From positions 620,001 through 684,000 of the forward strand of contig NZ_CP038810.1 of NCBI RefSeq assembly GCF_004797125.1: a stretch of DNA of 64,000 nucleotides, written 5' to 3'. Position 1 is the first letter of the stretch. The number at the start of each line of letters is the position of its first letter. Below are positions 17,291-25,637 of this stretch, one piece after another. A model generated the notes under the pieces. It ran no database searches and was not told the origin of the DNA. It saw only the letters and a program-made list of their open reading frames with translations. The position numbers were made by a program, and so were the translations under genes. Source of the stretch: Flavobacterium sangjuense (lineage in GTDB: Bacteria; Bacteroidota; Bacteroidia; Flavobacteriales; Flavobacteriaceae).

Positions 17291-17620
17291 TTATAGAGAA
17301 AAACTCTCTCCGCATCCGCAGGTTCTTGATGCGTTTGGATTGTTAAATACAAATCCTTTTCCGTTTAATCCGCCCGAAAATTCTAAAATTGTTCCTGCCA
17401 AATACAGAAACGATTTTTTCTCCACGGCTATTTTTACGTGATTATCTTCAAAAACTTTATCGTTTTCACCCAGCTCTTTATCGAATTTCAATTCATACGA
17501 CAAGCCCGAGCAACCGCCACTTTTTACGCCTACTCGAACGTAATCTTTGGCAGCGTCAAAACCGTCTTCCTGCATCATCGAAACGATTTTTTTACTAGCA
17601 TCATCAGAAACTTTAATCAT
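17291..17620 (-). CDS. sufA: A-type Fe-S carrier (SufA/IscA/ErpA family)
   Basis: A-type carrier that accepts clusters from the scaffold and delivers them to apo-proteins. The three ligand cysteines are present: C37 in SGGCSGLSYEL, and C101 and C103 in SRTCGCGESFSL. The 109-residue length is standard. First gene of the sufA-sufB-sufC-sufD unit, 30 bases downstream of an excellent promoter. Whether it is orthologous to SufA or ErpA cannot be told by eye. Confidence 0.94.
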   Translation of the reverse strand: MIKVSDDASKKIVSMMQEDGFDAAKDYVRVGVKSGGCSGLSYELKFDKELGENDKVFEDNHVKIAVEKKSFLYLAGTILEFSGGLNGKGFVFNNPNASRTCGCGESFSL

Positions 17621-17650
17621 GGCTTATTTTAATTTTGTCTAAATAATGGG

Positions 17651-17680
17651 CAAAGTTACTATAAATATCCTTTTTTTCAA
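17651..17680 (-). promoter_or_regulatory. Promoter of the sufABCD unit (TTG-N19-TAACTTTG)
   Basis: On the minus strand a TTG (17680-17678) is followed by exactly 19 bases and then TAACTTTG (17658-17651), the full Bacteroidota promoter consensus. The -7 box lies 30 bases before the sufA start. It is the best complete promoter in the window. I saw no obvious IscR-like palindrome beside it. Confidence 0.8.
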
Positions 17681-17738
17681 GCTTCTATAACATTTTTATA
17701 ACCAATTAGCGAATAGAGAAAAATGATTTTTAATTCTA

Positions 17739-17746
17739 TAAATTTG
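17739..17746 (+). promoter_or_regulatory. Putative -7 element (TAAATTTG) of the MBL-fold gene
   Basis: Exact TAnnTTTG match, 15 bases before the ATG at 17762, in the divergent gap with sufA. Confidence 0.5.
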
Positions 17747-17761
17747 TAAAAACATTAAAAA

Positions 17762-18622
17762 ATGAAAATTTACCCAATAGAAGCCGGAAATTTTAAGCTC
17801 GATGGCGGCGCTATGTTTGGCGTTGTGCCCAAAACCATTTGGAACAAAACCAATCCGGCCGACGAGAATAATTTGATTGATATTGCGGCAAGATGCATGC
17901 TGATTGAAGATGGAAACCGACTGATTTTGATTGATACCGGAATGGGAAACAAACAATCGGAGAAATTTTTTGGTTATTATTCACTTTGGGGAAGTCATTC
18001 TTTGGACAAATCGTTGGCAAAATATGGCTTTCATCGCGATGATGTGACCGATGTTTTTATGACGCATTTGCATTTTGATCATTGTGGAGGAAGTGTGAAT
18101 TGGAATTCAGACAAAACCGGTTACGAAGTAGCTTTCAAAAATGCTACCTTTTGGACAAATGAAAACCATTGGGAATGGGCAACCAAACCAAATGCTCGTG
18201 AAAAGGCTTCTTTTCTGTCAGAAAATATTTTACCAATGCAGGAAAGCAGACAACTTAATTTTATCAAAAAACCAGAAGGTGATTATGGGATTTCAAAAGA
18301 AATGGATTTTGGAATTTTTTATGTTGATGGCCATACCGAAAAAATGATGTTGCCTCACATTCAATATCAAGGAAAAACTATCGTTTTTTGCGCCGATTTG
18401 ATTCCGACCGCAGGGCATTTGCCCTTGCCTTATGTTATGGGTTACGACACAAGGCCCCTTTTAACCTTACCTGAAAAATCTAAATTCCTACATTCCGCAG
18501 TTGAAAATAATTATTATTTGTGGTTGGAACACGATGCACATAACGAAATTATCACTGTTGAAAACACCGAAAAAGGTATCCGTTTGAAAGAAGTTTTCCG
18601 TTGTGAACATATCTTAACATAG
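17762..18622 (+). CDS. MBL fold metallo-hydrolase
   Basis: A 286-residue cytosolic metallo-beta-lactamase-fold enzyme. The zinc motif THLHFDHCGG has H102, H104, D106 and H107, and downstream metal ligands are plausible in VDGHTEKMM and FCADLIPT. The overall plan (N-terminal APPROACH to LIDTGMGNK, insertion before the HxHxDH motif) resembles the AHL-lactonase/methyl-parathion-hydrolase-like subgroup, but the substrate cannot be inferred. It is followed 74 bases later by a subtilase gene on the same strand. Confidence 0.9.
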   Translation: MKIYPIEAGNFKLDGGAMFGVVPKTIWNKTNPADENNLIDIAARCMLIEDGNRLILIDTGMGNKQSEKFFGYYSLWGSHSLDKSLAKYGFHRDDVTDVFMTHLHFDHCGGSVNWNSDKTGYEVAFKNATFWTNENHWEWATKPNAREKASFLSENILPMQESRQLNFIKKPEGDYGISKEMDFGIFYVDGHTEKMMLPHIQYQGKTIVFCADLIPTAGHLPLPYVMGYDTRPLLTLPEKSKFLHSAVENNYYLWLEHDAHNEIITVENTEKGIRLKEVFRCEHILT

Positions 18623-18696
18623 TGTTAATCCTTCCTTTAACTGTAACAAAACAATTTACTTTTACACCAATTCATAAATCAAAAATAAAATAGAAT

Positions 18697-20271
18697 ATGA
18701 AAGTTTTAAATTTTTTACTGATTTCAATGTTTTCATTGACAATCTTTGCACAAGAATCTACTCAACCCTTTGCTAAAAAAACTCCTTTAACAGAACAACA
18801 ATTACAACGCTGGAGTCATCTTGATTTAGAAAAAGATACTATTCCGGGAATGAGCGTTGATAAAGCTTATGCCGAACTTTTAAAAAACAAAAAAGGCGTA
18901 AAAGTTATCGTTGCAGTTGTCGATTCAGGAGTTGATACTAAACACGAAGATTTGAAATCTGTTATTTGGACCAATAAAAAAGAAATTCCGAATAACGGAA
19001 AAGACGATGATAAAAACGGATATGTGGATGATGTTCAGGGATGGAATTTTCTAGGCGATTCAAATGATGAAAATCTGGAAATGGTTCGTATTCTGAAAAA
19101 AGGCGATGATGGTTCTGAAATCTACAAAAATGCCTTGGCTGATTACACCGAAAAACTTCAAGAAGCAAATGAAGCAAAAGAAACTGTAGATGTTTTATTA
19201 AAAGCCGATAAAACTGTTGCTGAATTTCTAAAAAATGAAAATTATACGCTTTCTGAATTAAAAGATATGTCTTCGGTTAAATTTGAATTATATGACAGCA
19301 AAAGAATAATGTTGTCTTATGCCACACAAAAAGGCGCTACTTTTCATGATGATTTAAAATCATACAAAACAGCTGTTTATGATCAATTAGATTATAATCT
19401 CAACAAAGATTTTGATGCAAGAAAATTGGTTGGTGATAACCCGGAAGATATTAATGATAGAAAGTATGGTAATAATGTAGTCTATTCTAAAGACAGAAAA
19501 GATTCTTTGCACGGAACGCACGTTGCCGGAATAATTGCTCAGGTTAGAAACAATAGTCTTGGTGGTGATGGTGTAGCGAATAATGTAGAAATTATGGCTG
19601 TTCGTGCTGTGCCAAATGGTGATGAGTATGACAAAGATATTGCTTTGGCTATTCGATATGCTGTGGATAATGGAGCCAAAGTTATTAATGGAAGTTTTGG
19701 AAAAGATTATTCTCCACATGCTCAGTGGGTTTATGATGCTATCAAATATGCCGCGAGTAAAGACGTTTTAATTGTTCACGCAGCAGGCAATGATTCCAAA
19801 AACATTGATACAGAACCTAACTTCCCAACTGACGAAGTAAACGGTGCTGAAATCGCAGACAACCTAATTACGATTGGTGCTTTAAAAAATGAAATTGGCG
19901 AAAAAGTGGTAGCTAGATTTTCAAATTATGGAAAAATGAATGTCGATGTTTTTGCGCCTGGCGTTAAAATTTACGCAACGGTTCCAAGCAACAAATACAA
20001 ATACTTACAAGGAACATCAATGGCTTCACCAAATGCGGCCGGAGTTGCTGCTTTAATTCGTTCTTACTATCCAAATTTAAAAGCGTCTCAGGTAAAACAG
20101 ATTTTAATGCAATCGGGAACACCTTTGGCTTTTGATGTGAAAGTTGGCGAGAAACAAGAAAAAATTCCTTTCTCAGAAGCAAGTGCTTCCGGAAAAATTG
20201 TCAATGCCTATAACGCCTTGAAAATGGCCGAGGAAATGTCGAACACAATTAAGAAAGAACCTAAATTGTAA
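18697..20271 (+). CDS. S8 family serine peptidase (subtilase) with large insertion
   Basis: An exported subtilisin-type protease of 524 residues with a signal peptide (LNFLLISMFSLTIFAQE). The triad is complete: D76 in AVVDSGVD, H272 in HGTHVAGI and S441 in GTSMASPNAAG, with the oxyanion Asn N365 in HAAGND. About 195 residues separate Asp and His, far more than in subtilisin; the extra charged, helical stretch (roughly residues 120-260) is an insertion. It has no recognisable C-terminal type IX sorting domain, so it is probably periplasmic or surface-associated by other means. Confidence 0.94.
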   Translation: MKVLNFLLISMFSLTIFAQESTQPFAKKTPLTEQQLQRWSHLDLEKDTIPGMSVDKAYAELLKNKKGVKVIVAVVDSGVDTKHEDLKSVIWTNKKEIPNNGKDDDKNGYVDDVQGWNFLGDSNDENLEMVRILKKGDDGSEIYKNALADYTEKLQEANEAKETVDVLLKADKTVAEFLKNENYTLSELKDMSSVKFELYDSKRIMLSYATQKGATFHDDLKSYKTAVYDQLDYNLNKDFDARKLVGDNPEDINDRKYGNNVVYSKDRKDSLHGTHVAGIIAQVRNNSLGGDGVANNVEIMAVRAVPNGDEYDKDIALAIRYAVDNGAKVINGSFGKDYSPHAQWVYDAIKYAASKDVLIVHAAGNDSKNIDTEPNFPTDEVNGAEIADNLITIGALKNEIGEKVVARFSNYGKMNVDVFAPGVKIYATVPSNKYKYLQGTSMASPNAAGVAALIRSYYPNLKASQVKQILMQSGTPLAFDVKVGEKQEKIPFSEASASGKIVNAYNALKMAEEMSNTIKKEPKL

Positions 20272-20275
20272 ATCT

Positions 20276-20302
20276 AAAGGAAGTGTAAAACCTTCCTTTT
20301 TT
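20276..20302 (+). terminator. Terminator after the subtilase gene
   Basis: Perfect 8-base stem (20276-20283 aaaggaag with 20292-20299 cttccttt), 8-base loop and a following T tract, 5 bases after the stop codon. Confidence 0.8.
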
Positions 20303-20316
20303 TATTTTATTTCAGC

Positions 20317-22179
20317 ATGAACAATAAATTTTTATTTGGTTTTATTTTACTAAGTATCTCTTCTTCTTTTGCGCAATCCAAAGGATATTGGCAGCAAAAA
20401 GCAGATTACACTATGGATGTGTCGATGGATGTAAAAAACTACCAATACAAAGGAAAACAAAAACTGGTTTATACTAATAATTCTGCTGACACGCTGAGCC
20501 GTGTTTACTATCATTTATTCAATAATGCTTTTCAGCCTGGAAGTGAAATGGACATGCGTGCTCAAACTATTGCCAATCCGGACGCAAGGTTTGTTACTAA
20601 AAATAAGGAAAGCCGAATAGCTAAATTACAGCCTAATGAAATTGGTTATTTGAAAATTTCTAACTTCAGGCAGGATGGCGTTTCTGCCGTGACTAAAGAA
20701 GTTAGTACTATTCTCGAAGTGACCTTGGCAAAACCGATTCTTCCAGGGAAATCAACAACTTTGACTTTAGACTTTGATGGTCAGGTTCCGGTTCAGATTC
20801 GTCGTTCAGGCAGAAATAATTCGGTTGGTGTTGAACTTTCGATGTCGCAATGGTATCCAAAAATGGCGGAATTTGATTTTGAAGGTTGGCATGCTGACCC
20901 TTATATTGCAAGAGAATTTCATGGTGTTTGGGGCGATTTTGATGTTAGCATTACCATTGACAAAAATTACATTCTTGGTGGAACGGGTTATTTAAAAAAC
21001 AATAACGAGATTGGTTTTGGTTACGAAGACCAAGGCAAAAAAGTAAAAAAAGATCCGAAAGCCAAAACACTAACCTGGCATTTTACTGCGCCAAATGTTC
21101 ACGACTTTACCTGGGCTGCTGACAAAGATTATCTTCACGATGTGATCAAAGGACCAAATAACGTTGACTTGCATTTTCTTTATAAAAACAATCCAAAATA
21201 CATTCAGAATTGGAAAGAACTTGAGCCATTGATGGTCCGAGTAATGGATTTTTATAATAAAACTGTTGGTGATTATCCATACAAACAATACTCTTTTATT
21301 CAGGGCGGCGATGGCGGAATGGAATATGCCATGTGCACCTTGATGCTTGGAACCGGAACCGCACAAGACATGTTGGATGCAGCGCCACACGAATTAGCGC
21401 ATTCCTGGTTTCAACATGTTTTAGCTTCCAATGAATCCAAACATCCATGGATGGACGAAGGCTTTTCAACCTATATTGAATATTTGGCGTTGAATGAAAT
21501 TCCGGTTAAAAAAGCTGAAAATCCTTTTAAATCAATCTATCCGACTTATTACGCTTTGGTAGAGTCCGGAAAAGAACAACCAATGTCAACGCATGGTGAC
21601 AGGTATGATATCAACAAGGCTTATACTGTTGGCACTTATTACAAAGGCGCGCTTTTCCTGACACAATTAGAATACCTCATCGGAACAGAAAATACCAGAA
21701 AAGCTTTGAAACGTTTTTATAACGAATTCAAATTCAAACATCCTACGCCGAATGATATTAAGCGAACTGCCGAACGTGTTTCGGGTGCGAATTTAGATTG
21801 GTATCTAACCGATTGGACCCAAACACTGAACACGATTGATTACGGAATTAAAAATATCGAAAGCGCAACGGACGGTGTACAAAGAACAGGTGTTTCTTTA
21901 GTAAGAATTGGCAGAATACCAATGCCGATGGATATTTTAGTAGAATATACCGATGGTACAAAAGAGAGTTTTTACATTCCGTTGCGAATGATGAATTTTG
22001 AAAAAGAAAACCCAACTCCTGAAATTAAGCGAACTGTTTTGTCAGATTGGACTTGGGCGAATCCAAATTATTTCTTTGAAATTCCAAAAGCAAAATCTTC
22101 TATTAAAAAAATCACGATTGATCCGAGCGGTTTAATGGCCGATGTGAAACGGGATAATAATGTTTATGAAGTGAAATAA
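20317..22179 (+). CDS. M1 family metallopeptidase (aminopeptidase)
   Basis: A secreted zinc aminopeptidase of 620 residues with a signal peptide (FLFGFILLSISSSFAQ). The gluzincin motif is H358-E359-L-A-H362 with the third ligand E381 in WMDEGFSTYIEY. The exopeptidase motif is GGMEYAM (residues 333-339) in place of GAMEN, as is common in Bacteroidota members. The N-terminal beta-sandwich domain (MDVKNYQYKGKQKLVY) is present. It is flanked by terminators on both sides, so it is probably monocistronic. Confidence 0.94.
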   Translation: MNNKFLFGFILLSISSSFAQSKGYWQQKADYTMDVSMDVKNYQYKGKQKLVYTNNSADTLSRVYYHLFNNAFQPGSEMDMRAQTIANPDARFVTKNKESRIAKLQPNEIGYLKISNFRQDGVSAVTKEVSTILEVTLAKPILPGKSTTLTLDFDGQVPVQIRRSGRNNSVGVELSMSQWYPKMAEFDFEGWHADPYIAREFHGVWGDFDVSITIDKNYILGGTGYLKNNNEIGFGYEDQGKKVKKDPKAKTLTWHFTAPNVHDFTWAADKDYLHDVIKGPNNVDLHFLYKNNPKYIQNWKELEPLMVRVMDFYNKTVGDYPYKQYSFIQGGDGGMEYAMCTLMLGTGTAQDMLDAAPHELAHSWFQHVLASNESKHPWMDEGFSTYIEYLALNEIPVKKAENPFKSIYPTYYALVESGKEQPMSTHGDRYDINKAYTVGTYYKGALFLTQLEYLIGTENTRKALKRFYNEFKFKHPTPNDIKRTAERVSGANLDWYLTDWTQTLNTIDYGIKNIESATDGVQRTGVSLVRIGRIPMPMDILVEYTDGTKESFYIPLRMMNFEKENPTPEIKRTVLSDWTWANPNYFFEIPKAKSSIKKITIDPSGLMADVKRDNNVYEVK

Positions 22180-22183
22180 ACAG

Positions 22184-22214
22184 AAAGCGAACTTTTAAGG
22201 TTCGCTTTTTTTAT
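22184..22214 (+). terminator. Terminator after the M1 peptidase gene
   Basis: Perfect 9-base stem (22184-22192 aaagcgaac with 22200-22208 gttcgcttt), 7-base loop and a T7 tract, just after the TAA. Confidence 0.9.
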
Positions 22215-22257
22215 GGAATAGAATTTGTAGATTTACCGCGATAAAAAAATTCACAAA

Positions 22258-22668
22258 ATGAAAGCTATTCAACTTCTTATCGTTTGCCTTTTTTTAAGTT
22301 TTGGAAGCATTGCTTCGGCTCAACCTATTCTTTTTCAAACCAGCAGCGTAAGTTTTACAGATAAAAAAGACAACGGTGAATGGAACGAATGGTCCGATTT
22401 TGTTGATGCCAAAGTTTTGATAACACTTAGTCCCAAAAAAGATTTAATTACGATTAATTCTTCTGAAGTACAGTCATTCAAAATAAAAGCTTATGGTGAA
22501 ATTACAGATAATGATGAAGTAAATATTGTTCCTTTTGAATGCGTCGACAATAAGTTTTCAAAGTGTAATATCTTAATCATTACCAAGAAAAAAGAAAACA
22601 ACAGAGTGCAGTTTTACATCACTTACTCTGAAGTTAAATTTGTTTACAATATTTACCCTGTCAAGTAG
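22258..22668 (+). CDS. Secreted hypothetical protein, 136 aa
   Basis: A small exported protein with a signal peptide (AIQLLIVCLFLSFGSIASAQ) and a beta-rich mature domain. It has the SFTDKKDNGEWNEWSDF stretch, which I recall only as part of uncharacterised Flavobacteriia proteins, and a cysteine pair (C97/C105 region, FECVDNKFSKCNI) that could form a disulfide in the periplasm. Its stop is 2 bases before the rnpA start, so the two are co-transcribed. Confidence 0.78.
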   Translation: MKAIQLLIVCLFLSFGSIASAQPILFQTSSVSFTDKKDNGEWNEWSDFVDAKVLITLSPKKDLITINSSEVQSFKIKAYGEITDNDEVNIVPFECVDNKFSKCNILIITKKKENNRVQFYITYSEVKFVYNIYPVK

Positions 22669-22670
22669 CA

Positions 22671-23060
22671 ATGGATTTCTCCTATCCAAAAATCGAAAAA
22701 CTTAAAAGCAAAAAAATTATCGATTTACTTTTTTCCGAAGGCAAATCGGTGAGTAAATATCCGTTGCGTCTGGTTTATGTAAAACATGATTTTGAAGAAG
22801 ATGTGCCTTTAAAAATTGGCGTTTCGGTATCCAAAAAATATTTTAAAAATGCCGTTGACCGGAATTATTTCAAGCGCGTTTTACGAGAAACTTATCGGTT
22901 AAACAAACAACTTTTGATTGAAAACCTTGAGGCTAAATATTGCTTTATGTTTTTTTATCAAACCAATGAAAGGTTATCTTATCAGGAAATAAATCAAAAG
23001 ACTGTTCAGCTTTTCGAGAAGTTTGTCAAAGTTATTCAAGAAGAGAATAATGGGAACTAA
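22671..23060 (+). CDS. rnpA: Ribonuclease P protein component
   Basis: Protein subunit of RNase P, which removes 5' leaders from pre-tRNAs. The RNA-binding signature is AVDRNYFKRVLRETYRLNK, preceded by the beta strand PLKIGVSVSKKYFKNA; length (129 aa) is standard. In many bacteria rnpA follows rpmH next to dnaA; here it sits between a secreted protein gene and a DUF4349 gene, which is usual for Bacteroidota. Confidence 0.94.
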   Translation: MDFSYPKIEKLKSKKIIDLLFSEGKSVSKYPLRLVYVKHDFEEDVPLKIGVSVSKKYFKNAVDRNYFKRVLRETYRLNKQLLIENLEAKYCFMFFYQTNERLSYQEINQKTVQLFEKFVKVIQEENNGN

Positions 23061-23073
23061 AACACTCACACAC

Positions 23074-23121
23074 AATAAATAAGTCCTTTTTTACGTTTTA
23101 TTACTACTAAACTTATTTATT
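23074..23121. promoter_or_regulatory. Inverted repeat abutting the DUF4349 start codon
   Basis: A perfect 11-base inverted repeat (23074-23084 aataaataagt with 23111-23121 acttatttatt) has its right arm directly touching the ATG at 23122. In the mRNA this could occlude the start site; as DNA it could be a protein-binding site. There is no T tract after it, so it is not a terminator for rnpA. Confidence 0.5.
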
Positions 23122-24015
23122 ATGAAAACTCTCTCTCTAATTTGTTCCTTTTTTATTTTATTGTTTACGGCTTGCAAACAGTCTAATGCTGAAGCTAGTG
23201 CCAATAAAGACATGATGAGGTATGCCGCAGTTGATTCTGTTGCGGTTGAAGCTGATGATACTGCTGCTTATGATTCTTATAGCGATACCAAGGTTGCCGC
23301 AGTAAGCCTAAACATGCCTCCAAAAGAAATAGAAGAAACTATTGAAACCAAAATCATCAAATCGGGGAATTTGCGATTTCAAACGGATGATTTAGAACAA
23401 ACTTATAGTCAGATTCAAAGTGCTGTAAAAAAATACAAGGCTTTGGTAAAAAATGATTCACAGGAGAATAACGATTATCAGTTTTCGAGAAGTATCAACA
23501 TCAGAATCCCAAATCAGCATTTTGATGCTTTTATTGCTGATATTTCAAAAGGCGTAAAATATTTTGACACTAAAGAAATTTCTTCACAAGATGTGACAGA
23601 GGAATATATTGATGTTGCGTCCAGAATTAAGACAAAAAAAATATTGGAACAACGCTATTTGGAGTTATTGAAAAAGGCCAATAAAGTTTCGGAAATGCTC
23701 GAAATTGAAGGCGAGCTTTCTGATATCAGAGAAGAGATTGAAGCCAAGGAAGGAAGATTGAGATATCTTCAAAACAAAGTGTCCATGAGCACTTTAGACA
23801 TAACTTTTTATAAACCTGTAGCGCAAGGCGGCAAAGCAACTGTTTCCTATGGCGGAAGAATTGGCAACGCCATTGTCTCGGGCTTTAATAGTATTTCAAA
23901 TTTCTTTATTGGGTTGTTAGGAATTTGGCCAGTAATTGTTACATTAGTTGTCGTATTCATACTAATCAGAAAACGATTTAAAAGAAAAAATAAAAAAGAT
24001 GTTATCGAAAATTAA
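23122..24015 (+). CDS. DUF4349 domain-containing lipoprotein
   Basis: A 297-residue envelope protein. The lipobox LFTAC puts the acylated cysteine at C18. The middle has the DUF4349 pattern: IIKSGNLRFQTDDLEQTYSQ, a beta region, and a coiled coil (EMLEIEGELSDIREEIEAKEG). Near the C-terminus is a hydrophobic helix (IWPVIVTLVVVFILI) followed by a very basic tail (RKRFKRKNKK), so the protein spans the inner membrane at its C-end. Its last 17 bases overlap the following S41 protease gene. Function is unknown; envelope organisation is likely. Confidence 0.88.
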   Translation: MKTLSLICSFFILLFTACKQSNAEASANKDMMRYAAVDSVAVEADDTAAYDSYSDTKVAAVSLNMPPKEIEETIETKIIKSGNLRFQTDDLEQTYSQIQSAVKKYKALVKNDSQENNDYQFSRSINIRIPNQHFDAFIADISKGVKYFDTKEISSQDVTEEYIDVASRIKTKKILEQRYLELLKKANKVSEMLEIEGELSDIREEIEAKEGRLRYLQNKVSMSTLDITFYKPVAQGGKATVSYGGRIGNAIVSGFNSISNFFIGLLGIWPVIVTLVVVFILIRKRFKRKNKKDVIEN

Positions 24016-25636
24016 AAAAAGATATTTTATTCCGGCCATCCTGAGCATTTTTCTCTTGGTTGGCGTTAGTTTTAAAGACGATTTCTTCGAAATTTCAAAG
24101 CAAATTGAAATCTTCACCACGCTTTTTAAGACTATTAATCAAAACTATGTAGACGAAACAAATCCCGCAGAATTGATGGACAAAGCCATCAAAAGCATGT
24201 TGGCCGATTTGGATCCATACACCAATTATTTCAACGAACAGGATGTTATCAAATTCAAAATAAATAACACCGGCGAGTACACTGGAATTGGCGCCATGAT
24301 TACCCGAAAAGAAGACAAAATCATCATAAAAGAACCATACAAAGGATTTCCTGCGGACAAAGCCGGATTAAAAGCCGGTGATGAAATTATACAAATTGGC
24401 GATGTGCTTTTAGCCGATTTTAAAGACGATGCATCGCAATTGGTGAAAGGTGCGAAAGGCACTAAAATTAACATCAAATATTTACGCCAGGGAAAAGCAA
24501 TGACAACCGATTTAATCCTTGATGAAGTTGCTGTAAAAGCAGTTCCTTTTTACGGAATGGTTGATGCTAAAACGGGGTATATTGTGTTGTCGCAATTCAA
24601 CCAAAAAACTTCGTTTGAAACCAAAGAAGCATTGGAAAAACTAAAAGGGGATGGTGCCACGCAAATTATTTTAGACCTACGCGGAAATCCGGGTGGATTA
24701 TTGAATGAAGCTGTAAATGTTTGCAATCTTTTTGTACCAAAAAATGAAATCATTGTAACAACAAAGTCAAAAAATTCCAAATACAACAACACCTATAAAA
24801 CTTCGCGTGAGCCAATTGACACTGAAATCCCATTGGTGGTTATTGTTGATGGGAAAAGTGCTTCCGCTTCGGAAATTGTTTCCGGTGCTTTGCAGGATTT
24901 AGACAGAGCCGTAATTGTTGGAAGCAGAAGTTATGGCAAAGGATTGGTGCAACGTCCAATTGATATGACTTATGGAACGCAGGTTAAAGTAACTATTTCC
25001 AAATATTATACACCATCAGGAAGATGTATTCAGGCATTGAATTATTCACATAAAGACAAAAACGGAAAAGCTATCCGAACTGAAGAGAAAAATTATAACG
25101 CTTTCAAAACCAAAAAAGGAAGAACGGTTTATGATGGTGGCGGAATTTTACCGGACGTAGTTTTGGAAAATACCAAAACAAGCACGATAGCTGAAGCCTT
25201 GCAGAAAAATGATGGGATTTTTAATTATGTAACGTATTACTATTACAAAAACCCAACGCTTGGCGATAAAATTCCAACGATTACGGATGCAGATTTAGCT
25301 GATTTTAAAGCCTTCCTAAAAAGAGAAAAAATAGCATTTGATACCGAAACCGAAGTGGCTTTAAGAAACACTTTAGAAAAAGCGAAGAAAGAAAATGTTG
25401 ATACTGCCATTGCGGCTGAATACCAACAATTGCTAACGGCTTTGGAAAAAAGTGAGGAAACATTGATAGACAAAAATCAAAAAGAAATCAAGAATTTGAT
25501 TTTGGATGAGATTATAAAAAGATACCAATACAAAGAAGGATTGTATCAGTATTATGTCAAAAGCAATTTTGAAATTAAGAAGTCTATCGAAGTCTTAAAC
25601 GACAAATCACAGTATAATTCGATTTTGAAAATTTAG
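23999..25636 (+). CDS. S41 family C-terminal processing peptidase (CtpA/Prc-like)
   Basis: A 545-residue periplasmic serine protease anchored by an N-terminal helix (YFIPAILSIFLLVGVSF). The PDZ domain lies at about residues 93-165 (PADKAGLKAGDEIIQIGD), and the S41 catalytic core shows GYIVLSQF, the RGNPGGLL turn, the SASASE serine box at 287-292 and the catalytic lysine K314 in SYGKGLVQ. A further C-terminal helical tail is present. The start overlaps the DUF4349 gene by 17 bases in another frame, and the OmpA-type gene follows after 1 base, indicating one envelope operon. Confidence 0.94.
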   Translation: MLSKIKKRYFIPAILSIFLLVGVSFKDDFFEISKQIEIFTTLFKTINQNYVDETNPAELMDKAIKSMLADLDPYTNYFNEQDVIKFKINNTGEYTGIGAMITRKEDKIIIKEPYKGFPADKAGLKAGDEIIQIGDVLLADFKDDASQLVKGAKGTKINIKYLRQGKAMTTDLILDEVAVKAVPFYGMVDAKTGYIVLSQFNQKTSFETKEALEKLKGDGATQIILDLRGNPGGLLNEAVNVCNLFVPKNEIIVTTKSKNSKYNNTYKTSREPIDTEIPLVVIVDGKSASASEIVSGALQDLDRAVIVGSRSYGKGLVQRPIDMTYGTQVKVTISKYYTPSGRCIQALNYSHKDKNGKAIRTEEKNYNAFKTKKGRTVYDGGGILPDVVLENTKTSTIAEALQKNDGIFNYVTYYYYKNPTLGDKIPTITDADLADFKAFLKREKIAFDTETEVALRNTLEKAKKENVDTAIAAEYQQLLTALEKSEETLIDKNQKEIKNLILDEIIKRYQYKEGLYQYYVKSNFEIKKSIEVLNDKSQYNSILKI

Positions 25637-25637
25637 T

